From NCBI GenBank assembly GCA_030710605.1, contig CP092880.1, positions 13,583,000-13,646,999 of the forward strand: a stretch of 64,000 nt of DNA. The letters are read 5' to 3'. Position 1 is the first letter of the stretch; every line of letters starts with the position of its first letter. Source of the stretch: Cordylochernes scorpioides (Eukaryota; Arthropoda; Arachnida; Pseudoscorpiones; Chernetidae). Made by a program: the position numbers and the translations under genes. Below are positions 45,392 to 55,699 of this stretch, piece by piece. The notes under the pieces were generated by a model, which saw nothing but the letters and a program-made list of their open reading frames with translations, did not search any database and was not told the origin of the DNA.

Positions 45392-45574
45392 ACAAGGTTA
45401 TCCCAAAAGTTCGTAAAAACCTGAAAAAAAAAATTGAAATACTAATATTATTCGCCATTATGTATAATGTCCTTGTATTATGTATTATTATGTATTCACC
45501 ATAATAATATTATTCGCCAAGTAATAAGAAAAACAACGTTTTAGGAAAAATAAGAACTTTTGGGATAACCTTGT
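45392..45574. mobile_element. Mariner-type MITE M1, copy 3
   Basis: The terminal repeats caaggttatcccaaaagttcg and gaacttttgggataaccttg are flanked by TA on both sides. The interior is the palindromic attattcgccattatgtat type. Length about 180 bp. Confidence 0.82.
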
Positions 45575-45588
45575 AACTCTGAAACCTG

Positions 45589-46042
45589 TGACAAAAGTTA
45601 CTATTTACGGGTTAACACACAAATACAATATACTAGGGCCTACAGTAAGAGTAACTTAAGCACAGAAAAATCGTGGACTCAAAAGTACAACACAAAAAAA
45701 GTAAATAATAAACCACAATTCGTTAAATAAAATAAAAAAAAACAGTACTTAGCTTTATTGCTGCTTAGGTAGGGATCGGACCGGGGTTACACAGGTATGC
45801 GCCGAGATTTCCAGACAGGGATATAGCACGCAGAGAACACTTTAAGCGTCCCCACACGATATTCCACCACACTGGCGTGTCGACCCATACCATAGCCCCC
45901 TTTATATACAAACATGGCCACATTCGTCCAATGAGAAGGCGGGAGAGATTTGTTCACAAACAAACGAAAACAAAAATTCTTTCCACTAAAACCTGAGATA
46001 AGATATGATAAGATTGCAAATATTTGTCAATATAATTTGACA
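45589..46042 (-). repeat. 3' LTR of the LTR-A provirus
   Basis: 454 bp, tgacaaaagtt to aatttgaca on the plus strand. Read on the minus strand it has an inverted CCAAT, TATA (tatataaag) and AATAAA. Confidence 0.9.
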
Positions 46043-46467
46043 AAAGGTGTCTTTCCAAAAAAAAAAAAGAAACTAACAAATCTCCCAAACATTCCCATTG
46101 TCCCGTAAGGAAAACCTCCCGCTGTTCGGGGGGAAAAAAGCTCACGGGAGCCATGTTATAAAGATACAAAAAAAAACTAAAGAGGAGTAGAAGACATCCG
46201 GGTCGTTCCATAAAGGTGCCTTCCATCTTGTTCCTCCCAACAGAAACTTCAAAACAAAATCTGCGCAAACTACGTGAGTTACCATGAATGATTACCAAAC
46301 ACACACATATATAATATGCTTTAGTATACAGAGTTTAATGGGGGACCAAATAAGCTCTCATCTGGGACCGGCTGGGTATGTTAGGTAGAGACATTGGGTA
46401 CTGACAGACGCTCACTTGATGAGAAACCGAACGATCCAATTCCATTCAGTTCTCTCAAGTCCAAGAG
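46043..46467 (-). other. 3' untranslated part of the LTR-A provirus
   Basis: Between the stop codon of the Gag fusion and the 3' LTR. It contains A-runs but no frame and no obvious polypurine tract at the LTR edge. Confidence 0.6.
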
Positions 46468-48150
46468 CTAAAAGCTCTTCTTAACGTCTGTTTCTAAACG
46501 CCTCATCCTATCGACATGTACAACTTTCACATCGTGCATGGTGACCCCTCTCACTCTAAAGTTAACATCGGAGACCCTAGCTTCCACACGGAAAGGCCCA
46601 TAGACGTTGGAGTAACCTTCAGTCTTAGGAACAGCTAGCATTACCAGATCTCCTCTGTCGAACCTTCTGGAATAAGGTGGCCAAGGATTCATAAGCTTTT
46701 TAGCAGAATTACCTGACATAAACTGTCTGACAGTCTCCTTTGCTTTCCGCATCACCCTTAACCTCTCAGCCCAAGTAGGCTTTCTAAAACTATTAACAGA
46801 CCCAGCGCTACACTCACAGCTTCTGTTAAACTCAGTAGGTGGCAACTTTACAGCCTCGTTTTCAATGCGTCTCACTGATTTCTCATCTATGAAGCTTGAA
46901 ACCATTGGTCTATGTTCACTGGCAACGCAGCTAAGGTCTACATAATCATGGTCTTCTGGTTTCAAGGAAATCATGTGGCAACGTTCCCGTACGGGAGGTA
47001 ACTGGATATTCAATCTCCTTATATCATTGATTCCCAGAATCCCGTCGTAGCCTTTATCTCCGAGTGACATTAACCAGAATCTTATCTCTCCCAGCACGCT
47101 GCCGTTTTCGTTACCAACTCTACAGGTTTTAACACGTGTAAGTGTCTGCTCGTGGCCTGTCACTGAAACTATACGTAAAGTTTTAAGTGCAGCGTCCCAA
47201 TTCTCCTTCAAGACATTGCACTTTTCAGAATCAATAATACTGACTTGGCTTCCTGTATCATATAACAGGTGCCACATATTGCCGTTAATATTAACCTTAA
47301 CTATTGGCAGATTTCCATACGGATCTCCGCCATATGAACGTATGTTCACTATCTCGGCATTGTCAAGAGTATTGCGGTTGGCAAACATAGAAGACTGTCT
47401 TGAGCAACAATTACTAGCTATATGTCCTAATCTACACTCAGATGGACTCAGCCTGATTTCGCCCAACAATTTAGTCAGTTTTTCTATCTCACCTCTAAGA
47501 TCTGCAATACACTGCTCATTTTCGTGCTTCATCCTGTTTACACTGGCACTAAGCATCTTCATCTCACTCTTAATGCTATTTATTTCTTCAACCCCTTCTA
47601 CTGAACATACCCCTTTCATAAAGCTGCAACGGTGTTCTACACTATCCTCCGTGGCCATGACACTGACTGCTTCGTCTAATGATTTAGCCTCACTGCGAAC
47701 AATAGCCTCTCTATACTTATCGAGCACATTTTCGAGGAAAATTTCGAACACTAGGCTATCGTCAAAACTGTACTCTACTTTATCTCTAATGGCCAGGAAT
47801 CTTTCTTTAAAAACCATAGGACTTTCCCCGACTCTCTGCTTAAGACCTTCTATTAATTTAAGGCATTCCCTAATACCACGCGCTTTCTTAGGGTACAATA
47901 TGTTCAGTTTACTAGCAATACTTTCGAAACTGCTATCGTTACGGATACCCATCTCCTCTAAGCTCAACCTAACCTCAGGGGATAAAGCCTCGAACATGAG
48001 CAATGCTTTGACCTCAGGATCCCATTTGCCTACTCGAGCTTTAAGCTCGACTTCCCGAATGAAAGATTCGAGATTAACCCCATTAAACACTGACAAGTTG
48101 AGCATAGAATTCGCAAACATGATGGAGTACAAAAGATAGTAATAAACCAC
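46468..48150 (-). CDS. Gag-protease fused to integrase tail (560 aa)
   Basis: The second methionine (MFANSML, residue 11) is a likely start. Residues about 15-160 are gag-like. 188-232 is a predicted coiled coil, and 239-248 (CRLGHIASNC) is a zinc knuckle lacking its first cysteine. An aspartic protease follows with LLYDTGSQVSIID (DTG 298-300) and the later GYDGILGINDI. After a linker the frame goes straight to RFDRGDLVMLAV and GPFRVEARV (about 498-550), the GPY/F part of an integrase tail. RT, RNase H and the integrase core are missing. No stop or frameshift occurs. It could make and mature particles but cannot reverse-transcribe or integrate alone. Confidence 0.88.
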   Translation of the reverse strand: MVYYYLLYSIMFANSMLNLSVFNGVNLESFIREVELKARVGKWDPEVKALLMFEALSPEVRLSLEEMGIRNDSSFESIASKLNILYPKKARGIRECLKLIEGLKQRVGESPMVFKERFLAIRDKVEYSFDDSLVFEIFLENVLDKYREAIVRSEAKSLDEAVSVMATEDSVEHRCSFMKGVCSVEGVEEINSIKSEMKMLSASVNRMKHENEQCIADLRGEIEKLTKLLGEIRLSPSECRLGHIASNCCSRQSSMFANRNTLDNAEIVNIRSYGGDPYGNLPIVKVNINGNMWHLLYDTGSQVSIIDSEKCNVLKENWDAALKTLRIVSVTGHEQTLTRVKTCRVGNENGSVLGEIRFWLMSLGDKGYDGILGINDIRRLNIQLPPVRERCHMISLKPEDHDYVDLSCVASEHRPMVSSFIDEKSVRRIENEAVKLPPTEFNRSCECSAGSVNSFRKPTWAERLRVMRKAKETVRQFMSGNSAKKLMNPWPPYSRRFDRGDLVMLAVPKTEGYSNVYGPFRVEARVSDVNFRVRGVTMHDVKVVHVDRMRRLETDVKKSF

Positions 48151-48232
48151 TCAATTAAAGAAAAAAAAACCGCACGTAAAATTACAGGAATTTACACGTG
48201 CAAACACCAGTAATCCTGGCAGGGCTCGCCAA

Positions 48233-48685
48233 TCACAAAAGTTACTATTTACGGGTTAACACACAAATACAATATACTAGGGCCTACAGTAAGAGTAACT
48301 TAAGCACAGAAAAATCGTGGACTCAAAAGTACAACACAAAAAAAAGTAAATAATAAACCACAATTCGTTAAATAAAATAAAAAAACAGTACTTAGCTTTA
48401 TTGCTGCTTAGGTAGGGATCGGACCGGGGTTACACAGGTATGCGCCGAGATTTCCAGACAGGGATATAGCACGCAGAGAACACTTTAAGCGTCCCCACAC
48501 GATATTCCACCACACTGGCGTGTCGACCCATACCATAGCCCCCTTTATATACAAACATGGCCACATTCGTCCAATGAGAAGGCGGGAGAGATTTGTTCAC
48601 AAACAAACGAAAACAAAAATTCTTTCCACTAAAACCTGAGATAAGATATGATAAGATTGCAAATATTTGTCAATATAATTTGACA
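48233..48685 (-). repeat. 5' LTR of the LTR-A provirus (main block)
   Basis: 453 bp, identical to the 3' LTR apart from homopolymer lengths. Its outer end is interrupted: the last 18 bp (tgtcaatataatttgaca) recur at 49370-49387. Confidence 0.88.
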
Positions 48686-49369
48686 ATATAATAACGGGGA
48701 AGAAGTTTCCTGTACTCTAGTAGGTGGTTCCGTCTCTAGAGTGAGTTGAGGGGCGTCTCTACGTGTTGTCCTCCGTAGGGGTGCCACTGACTGATGTCCA
48801 GTGAAGCTGTAAGCTGGCCGTCTGTCCTTGGTCGTCTGAGGCGGCGCACGTGTCTTGAAACTCTTGGGTCTTCGCTCTGTGTGTGCGCCATTGGGAGCGT
48901 CACAGCCGTACGCGAAATTGCACCGGGGACGCCTGGTGTTGAAAAACCAAGGGGTGCACACAGTAGTAACACCCCCCCGCCTTCTCGTTGGTTCTCTGTG
49001 AAAACCTCGTGCCTCAGAGGTCCCTGACTCGTCGGCGGATTCAGGGAGTACTGGTTAAGGGTACGAGGGCTAAAGGGGGGGGAGTCCTATGGGAGCGTAG
49101 GACGGGTCTTTCTAAGTCCGAACGAGAGGGCTCGGTCAGCAACCTTGCCATTGAACTCTCGGTGACGCCTGTGGGTGAATGGTCAACCCCATGGAGCCAG
49201 ACCATAATGGCGGGCGCGAGGGGCCTACCAATGGCCGCTCGGTGCATGGAGAATGCATCATTCCTTCTGGCTGTGTGTGGATCTAGATTTCAGCGAAACG
49301 CAGTGGACGCAAGGGCCGCATTGAGCCCATATCGTCCCTGGCCCTGCTTCGCAGGGCCGAATTTCCTAT
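48686..49369. mobile_element. GC-rich insert of unknown type in the 5' LTR
   Basis: A 684-bp block much richer in G+C than the rest of the window is flanked by the 18-bp LTR terminus tgtcaatataatttgaca on both sides (48668-48685 and 49370-49387). It has a hairpin ggccctgc-ttc-gcagggcc (about 49340-49362), several overlapping open frames (up to 132 codons, plus strand) without known motifs, and no A-rich tail. It could be a retroposed transcript, a captured host fragment or an unknown short element. Confidence 0.55.
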
Positions 49370-49492
49370 CTGTCAATATAATTTGACACCTGGCCCACCT
49401 GCTGATTGGCCACTCTTGATATAGAACATCAGAGATTAAATCATTCTTCTTTAAGAATTCTGCTATGATTTTACCAAGGGTACCAATATTAC

Positions 49493-49569
49493 CAAGGTTG
49501 TCCCAAAAGTTCGTAAACACTTTCAAAATATATATCATAATATATTTATCAACTTTTGGGACAACCTTG
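49493..49569. mobile_element. Mariner-type MITE M1, 77-bp form
   Basis: It consists almost only of the two terminal repeats caaggttgtcccaaaagttc and complement around a short centre. A lone terminal repeat lies at about 50192-50214. Confidence 0.75.
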
Positions 49570-49689
49570 TAATTCTGAAATTTGGCCCACATGCTGATTA
49601 ACCACCCTTGATATAGAACATCAGAGATTAAACCATTCTTCTATAAGAATTCTGTTATAATTTTACCAAATACTTGCAAAAGTAAATCA

Positions 49690-50160
49690 CAATATGATCA
49701 TCCATCAGTGCACTATAGCCGCATATACAACAAGCAGCAGCGCCTCACCTTGGAAGCTCTCGTTTCCCAGGGCTTCAATGCCATCAATAGACACATCGAC
49801 CTCCCTGAATCCTACCGATCCCTGTTCCCATAGCCTTGTATCTTCCATCTGAGCGTATCCCCCTCTCCTCCCTCTTAGACATTAGAAAATATTCCTAACT
49901 CTACTACATTCAATAGCTATTATCATTCATGTTAATTGCTCCCTTCCATAATTTCCTGGTATGCTAATTATTCATCTCAACGTTTCATAGATATGCAAAA
50001 TCCCTATAGTTTTTAAATATGTAAATAGTCTCATCCCTATATAGTGTTCAATGTTCCATATGTTTTCACAGTTCTCCTGTAGAAGGGCCGGCCTGCCCGA
50101 AAGCTTGAGCGTTTTGTAATAAATCATCGTATAAAAGAAACTCGTCCCTTGATTCTTGAA
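49690..50160 (+). pseudogene. Penelope-like element, C-terminus and 3' end
   Basis: The plus-strand frame from about 49690 to the stop near 49829 reads RIYNKQQRLTLEALVSQ and INRHIDLPESYRSL. It resembles the end of a Penelope-type GIY-YIG endonuclease domain. Downstream, CTGTAGA-(GGGC..GCCC)-GAAAGCTTGAG at 50077-50109 is hammerhead-like, as found in such elements. It is a fragment. The assignment rests on memory of the family. Confidence 0.4.
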
Positions 50161-50219
50161 TTTTATCGTAAATCATAATATGTTTACAAACTTTTGGGAC
50201 AACCTTGTAATCAAACTTC

Positions 50220-51185
50220 TGGAGATTTGTTTCTTTATCTTTATTAGAAACTCATCTCCAGAAACCTTTAGCATTTGTTTAATTAATGTTTAGGAGATTC
50301 AAATCAATTTTGATAAGTCTTATTATGTATTTTAAGATTATGTAATTTAAAGCCTTGTCTCGTGTTTAATTCCTAATTTTATAAATAACCTTTTCGTTTT
50401 TTTTAAGTGTATTAGTCTCTTGTTTCAATTTTATAAATATTATTTCATATCAACTTCGCCTTTCCAATTCTAATTTTCAATATCATTTTGATTATAAAAA
50501 GTTTTACATTTACAATTTAGTCAACCAATTTGTTTGTATATGCATTATATATTTATAGTTAGATGGAAGTAATATATATATATACTTCTAGGTTTCTTAT
50601 TGAATGTTGGCCCGAAAGTGTTTGATCGTTTTTGAAGACAACTCTCAGATTTATAAAATTAATTTATTAAACTTTAAACATTTTTAGATATATAGAGAAA
50701 CGAGTTAATTACCTCGTATTTAAGGCAACAAAAGAATCATCTAATTTACATATATCGTTTTAACCAGATTCAACTTGTGCAAAGCAGACGACAAAGAAAT
50801 AAACAAATCAATGGTAAAGGGTAAGTTCCTATTTTTTAAAAGCTTTCACACTCAAAGAATAATCATTTTCTTGCTTCAGAAAGTTAGAGAAATAAAAATT
50901 GTTAAATAAACCTGGCCTTGGATTGATTGTTGATTTTGTTTTAATAAATAAAAGTAAACTTTTTGCTGAAACAACTGGTGAATTATTATTTTCCTTCACT
51001 TGAAAAGACATAAGAACGTGTGAAATGTATATGATAGGTGGTGTTTTAAAACTGAAGTAAGATATAGGCTATATAATATTTATATAGAGAAATATCTTAT
51101 AAGCTTTACCAATTTTTGAAAAATAGTTTTACTAGAAGAGTAAGTCTTACATAGACACAAAGAGTTACATTTTTAAAATGTAATC
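50220..51185. other. AT-rich stretch without supported genes
   Basis: No repeat partner and no motif-bearing frame found. Confidence 0.4.
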
Positions 51186-51189
51186 TCTC

Positions 51190-51400
51190 ATATCTATTAT
51201 ATCACACACAGCTTTATTAAGACCACCGGTCTTATACAGATTCACCACGGGAAGAAAGGTGGCATAGATGGAGCTCCTATACTCCAGGCATGGTCCGGAT
51301 AGGCGGTGGGGAGAGGCTTGTTCGCTGCGTAGAGGACTGTGGGGGCATACATGGTAGAGATCAGGGTCAGCTAGAGCCAAATTAAAAATCTAATCATGAC
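51190..51400 (-). repeat. LINE 3' end
   Basis: On the minus strand it ends in gaatctgtataagaccggtgg-tcttaataaagctgtgtg, the same terminal structure as at 1-130 and 5596. Confidence 0.6.
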
Positions 51401-51869
51401 TATTGTGCTCTAAATCATAAATTAAATAAATCACTATATCAAATGAATCACTATATCAAATAAATCACTAAATCCATTAAATCCTATACTCCAGGCAGCG
51501 CAGCACCCAACAACAGCCTCCAGGTCCGACACATGTCCAGTGGCCACACCGTACATATAGGTTAGCGTATCACTGAATAGGCTAGTGTGGAATCAGCCGC
51601 GTTCTAGTCTTCGCTTTCCTCATCCAAATGGTTGTATCTCCTATCATTTGGGAACATAATCGTCTATTAATAGAGTTTTTGTATATAGATTTTTATTATC
51701 GAAATTCAACGTTCCTGTTTTGACATCCTTCTACAGAAGGATTGAAAACTATCTACAACATCATCTAAAAGTCCCAAAGATCTATTTTTAGAAAAAAATT
51801 TACGATCCATAAAATTCAACATTCAAATTCAAATAAAAAAAAAACACATCTTGGATAGGAAAATAAACT

Positions 51870-51930
51870 GCGTTTTTATTGCGTGATATTTCAACGATCA
51901 GCATGTTCGTCTTCTTCAAAAACGTTTGAA
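51870..51930 (-). repeat. Hammerhead-like terminal motif
   Basis: On the minus strand, TTGAAGAAGACGAACATG is followed by a TCGT-closing stem and GAAATATC. It follows the same order as the hammerhead loci but has a degenerate core. Confidence 0.4.
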
Positions 51931-51932
51931 GA

Positions 51933-52585
51933 AAAGCGTACACTCAAGAGTACAACAACAACAACAATAAAAGGGAGCAAAATAAAACCTCACGATTTGT
52001 TATATAAAAACAAAACAGTACTTTTATTGTAGTGACAAAGTTTACTTTGTACGGATTACCACACAAATACAATATACTAGGGCCTACAGTAAGAGTAACT
52101 TAAACACAGAAAAAATCGTAGACTCAAAAGTACAACACCAAAAAAAAAAAAAAAGGTAAATAAAAAATCACAATTTGTTAAATAAAATAAAAAACAGTAC
52201 TTAGCTTTATTGCTGCTTAGGTAGGGATCGGACCGGGGATGCACAGGTATGCGAGGAGATTGCCAGACAGGGATATAGCACGCAGAGAACACTTTAAGCG
52301 TCTCCACACAATAATCCACCACACTGGCCTCGACTCATGCCATAGCCCCCTTTATATACAAACATGGCCACATTCGTCCAATGAGAAGGCGGGAGAGATT
52401 TGTTCACAAACAAACGAAAACACAAATTCTTTCCACTAAAACCTGAGATAAGATATGATAAGATTGCAAATATTTGTCAATGTAATTTGACAGTAGCGTT
52501 GGTAGGGATCGGACCGGGGTCACACAGGTAAGCGAGGAGATCACCAAACACGGATAAAACACGCAGAGAACATTTTAAACGTCTT
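51933..52585 (-). mobile_element. Old LTR-A remnant interrupted by a younger solo LTR-A
   Basis: Flanks 51933-52032 and 52493-52585 are consecutive parts of one LTR-A (tacactcaagagtac up to acagtacttttattgtag, then gtagcgttggtagggatcgg). Confidence 0.8.
52033..52492 (-). mobile_element. Solo LTR-A nested in another LTR-A
   Basis: 460 bp, tgacaaagtttac to gtaatttgaca on the plus strand, with gtag at 52029-52032 and 52493-52496. Confidence 0.9.
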
Positions 52586-52807
52586 CACAGTCGTCACAAT
52601 ATCATGCAATAAAAACTCTGATTTTTCAATCCAAGGTGTGCCGTTTTTTATTTGAAAGATCAATTTATATTTTATGTATTTTTACTTGATTTGTCACAGG
52701 CCACATAAGGAAAATATTATTTGAAGGCAAAACCACAAACACTTCCCAAACTACACAAAATGTCTGGCCTGTGAATCATCCCTAGAGCACAGTGCTGTGG
52801 CCTAAAC

Positions 52808-53246
52808 TGCCAAATTATATTGACAAACATTCGCACTTTTATCTCAGTATTTAGCGGGAAGAATGTTGTTTTTGTTTGAAAGTGAACCAATCTCACCTAT
52901 TCTCATTGGACGAATGTGGCCATGTTTGTATATATAAGGGGGCTATGGTATTGCGAGAGAGGAATGTGGTGGATTATCGTGTGGAGACGCTTAAAGTGTT
53001 CTCTGCGTGCTTTATCCGTGTCTGGTGATCTCCTCGCATACCTGTGTGACCCCGGTCCGATCCCTACCAACGCTACAATAAAGGATAAGTACTGTTTTGT
53101 TTTTATATAGCAAATCGTGAGTTTTTATTTTGCTCATTTTTATTGTTGTTGTTGTACTTTTGAGTGTACGCTTTTCTGTGTGTTAGTTACTCTTACTTTT
53201 GTATTTTGCACATTGTGTGATAACCTGTAAAAGTAACTTTTTGTCA
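52808..53246 (+). mobile_element. Solo LTR-A
   Basis: Starts TGCCAAATTATATTGACA and ends TTTTTGTCA, with aaac at 52804-52807 and 53247-53250. It has a TATA box (tatatataagg, near 52931) and AATAAA near 53087. Confidence 0.9.
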
Positions 53247-53476
53247 AAACAAACAAGATATCTACAACAGCATGTCAACAATATACTAGGAGGTCTGTGT
53301 GAGTTGGTTTAACCAATCAACTGATGGATTAAAAAGAAAAAAAACTTGACTTGTATAAAGGAAAACAGTGATAAATTAATTTGATTTGAAGTCCTCCCCC
53401 TATAATTCAATAAAATTGTCAAAATAGCATACTTTAAAATGATAGTTTATATTCATAAAATGAGGTAACAAAAGTT

Positions 53477-53590
53477 GAAGTTACACCGCATGAGTTTCTT
53501 TTCAACGACAAATTAAAATTTTACTTCACCTTAAAATAAAATCTTGATTTTTCGTTGAAAAGAAACTCGTGCGGTGTAACTTCAAGTGTC
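53477..53590. mobile_element. MITE M2, short copy
   Basis: An inverted repeat of about 45 bp (gaagttacaccgcatgag and complement) with little spacer. It shares termini with 4670-4884. Confidence 0.75.
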
Positions 53591-53638
53591 GATTTAAAAT
53601 CTATATTGTTTGTTAATTATGTAAGGGTTAACAAAAGT

Positions 53639-53848
53639 TACACTCATGGACAAAACTTAATGAAGTGAAAAGTCTTTAATATCGCCAGTTGCCTGATTTT
53701 TTAAAAGGAAACAGAGGCAATTTTGTTCACACGTAGTTATCTCGTGTGTTTTCAATAAAGGTCATTGTAATATCTTTCAGAGTTATTGTCTGAATCCCGA
53801 TATACATGCTAAAAGTTACAACTTCCTTAAGTTTTGTCCATGAGTGTA
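53639..53848. mobile_element. Tc1-type MITE M3, copy 2
   Basis: Perfect termini tacactcatggacaaaactt and aagttttgtccatgagtgta with TA at the edges. 210 bp and non-coding. Confidence 0.85.
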
Positions 53849-53849
53849 A

Positions 53850-54785
53850 ATACAAAACATATTTTCCCAACTAACTCAAAAGTTCTAAATGTTTATGTTT
53901 TCAAATATAAATATATTTTTAACAATAGTGTCCAAATCGCTTTTTAATTAATTATTTTATCAACAAAAAAAGCTTTAATATAAATGTTTAATTTTTATTT
54001 TTTTCTAAACGTAAACGCTATATTAAATTTCAAATTGGGAAATATTTTAGGAACAAAAAAAAAAAAAGATAAGTAAAAGCAGACGACTTTAGTCAAAAGA
54101 AAGGATTAAAAAGGAAGCAGACGAACTTTGAGCTGATCTAGCAGGAAACGATATTTCTTTAGGTCGTTTGGTCTTTTATTTGTCGTGGAAGAGGAGATGG
54201 AAGCTTGTAGACCAATGGGCGCCTAGAATTGTCACACGTGACTCATTCTAATCGATTCGTTAGTCTGGAGAGGAAAATGGTGGTGGCAGCAGAAGCTTTT
54301 TATTCATATCTTCTGCTTACTTAATATTTGATTAAACGTTTATATTTTTCATAATAAAAGGTTATATCTATATAAATTTATTGCTGATTGGTTAATAAAC
54401 TATAAAAATATTAATTTAAAAATATTAAGAAGGCGTGACATGTGGGGAGTTCTGATTGAAGGCGTTAATGTTCACACCTACCGTGCTAAGCTCCGCCCTT
54501 TCTCGACGCCTGACGAATGAGGTGTTAATATGACCTGAAGTGGGCGGGATTTATTTTTCACTGAATTTTTAATAAGATCTTCATCTTTTGATTTAAAAAT
54601 GGCATCAATATTGAACTTTTCTTTATTATTAATTTTTAATGTTTACAATTCCTAGGTTGAATAAAACTTAAAACCATTTTATGAGATAATTTTAAAATAT
54701 ATTGATAGAAATTATTAATTTCTTTTATAAAAACTTTTATATATTTAGAGATTATCTTAAAAAATTAGTAAGATTTTAAAAAATT
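53850..54785. other. AT-rich stretch without supported genes
   Basis: There is a GC-richer interval at about 54420-54550 but no frame or repeat partner. Confidence 0.35.
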
Positions 54786-54801
54786 ATTAATCAATAAAAG
54801 T

Positions 54802-54838
54802 AAGACCAGTGTGTCTTAATAAAGGCTTGTGTGTGTGT
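54802..54838 (+). mobile_element. Ultra-short LINE 3' end insertion (37 bp)
   Basis: aagaccagtgtgtcttaat then aaaggc and a (TG)n tail, bounded by a 16-bp perfect duplication (54786-54801 and 54839-54854). It is the terminal hairpin plus tail and nothing else. Confidence 0.88.
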
Positions 54839-55479
54839 ATTAATCAATAAAAGTTTAATGCTACTAAGCTTTTTATATAGAGATAAATATAGAATTAAAA
54901 TTTCTTTGAAATTTGTATTAATAGAAATTGTAAAATATCAAAAGATTTTGAAATACATTTTGTTAACTTTTGATTAAATTAATTTTTGAAAATATCTATT
55001 ACATTGACATTTTTATCAATTAAATTTGTGATAATTTATATGTTTCATATTCAAATAATATTTTTGAAAATAATTTTGGATTTATAAAGTTTTTTAGAAG
55101 GCTTATATCTTAGTAGGTTCATTTCAAATTTTCTGTCAATATATAATTTGATTAAAATGATGTAACATTTCTACGAGTTTAATTTTTATTTATAAAGGCT
55201 CATTTTATAGATCTCTATTTTCAAAGTATTTTATATATTATACATGCTGTATATAAACTACATTTTAATGAATATTCCTATTATTTGGATTTAATACATT
55301 TGTTATCTTTGTATGTTTTATTTTTATTGTTAAAGTCATCATTAAGGCACATTTGAAAATATTTGAAAGTAGGTGTAATATTCTTCTATCTATTTTAAGC
55401 CTACTCAATTACTATATTTATCTAAATATAAATTAGCATCCAAAAAGCATTATAAAAATACGCAAGAACAATTTTCAAT

Positions 55480-55590
55480 GCCTTGCCAAATGCTTTATTT
55501 TTTATTTATTTCTCCTCACGAAGACAAAAGATTTTTGTTGAAACGTTGAGAAAATATAACTACAACTGGCTAAAGTGTCTATTTTTTTCA
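55480..55590 (+). repeat. Single hammerhead-like unit of the 37.3-kb tandem family
   Basis: Plus strand 55509-55553: stem I tttctc with gagaaa, core CTCACGA (one change from CTGACGA), a stem acaaaa with ttttgt, GAAACGT and T. Inverse of the units at 37320-37800. Confidence 0.6.
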
Positions 55591-55699
55591 AAGAAAAATA
55601 CGCAAGTATTATATATACTTTTAAATTCAAAAATATATATATATTAACATTTTTATAACTATTTTTTAACAATCAATACACCATATAAGATATAGCAGT

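Larger units (their letters stand above)
45589..49387 (-). mobile_element. LTR-A provirus (Ty3-type), internally deleted
   Basis: The 3' LTR is 45589-46042. The 5' LTR is 48233-48685, extended by an extra block to 49387. The left flank ...aaacctg and right flank cctgg share the 4-bp duplication cctg, like the solo LTRs of this family. The LTRs differ only in A-run lengths. On the minus strand a primer site candidate TTGGCGAGCCC follows the 5' LTR. Only one frame, Gag-protease fused to an integrase tail, is present. I see no clear polypurine tract next to the 3' LTR. Confidence 0.88.

Noticed and set aside
47216..48139. 307-codon plus-strand frame
   Set aside because: It is antisense to the Gag-protease-integrase-tail frame, which has clear motifs. 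The plus-strand product has none.
48794..49386. Host gene in the GC-rich insert
   Set aside because: The 77- and 132-codon frames overlap on both strands, carry no recognised motif and end inside the LTR repeat. Kept only as an unknown insert.
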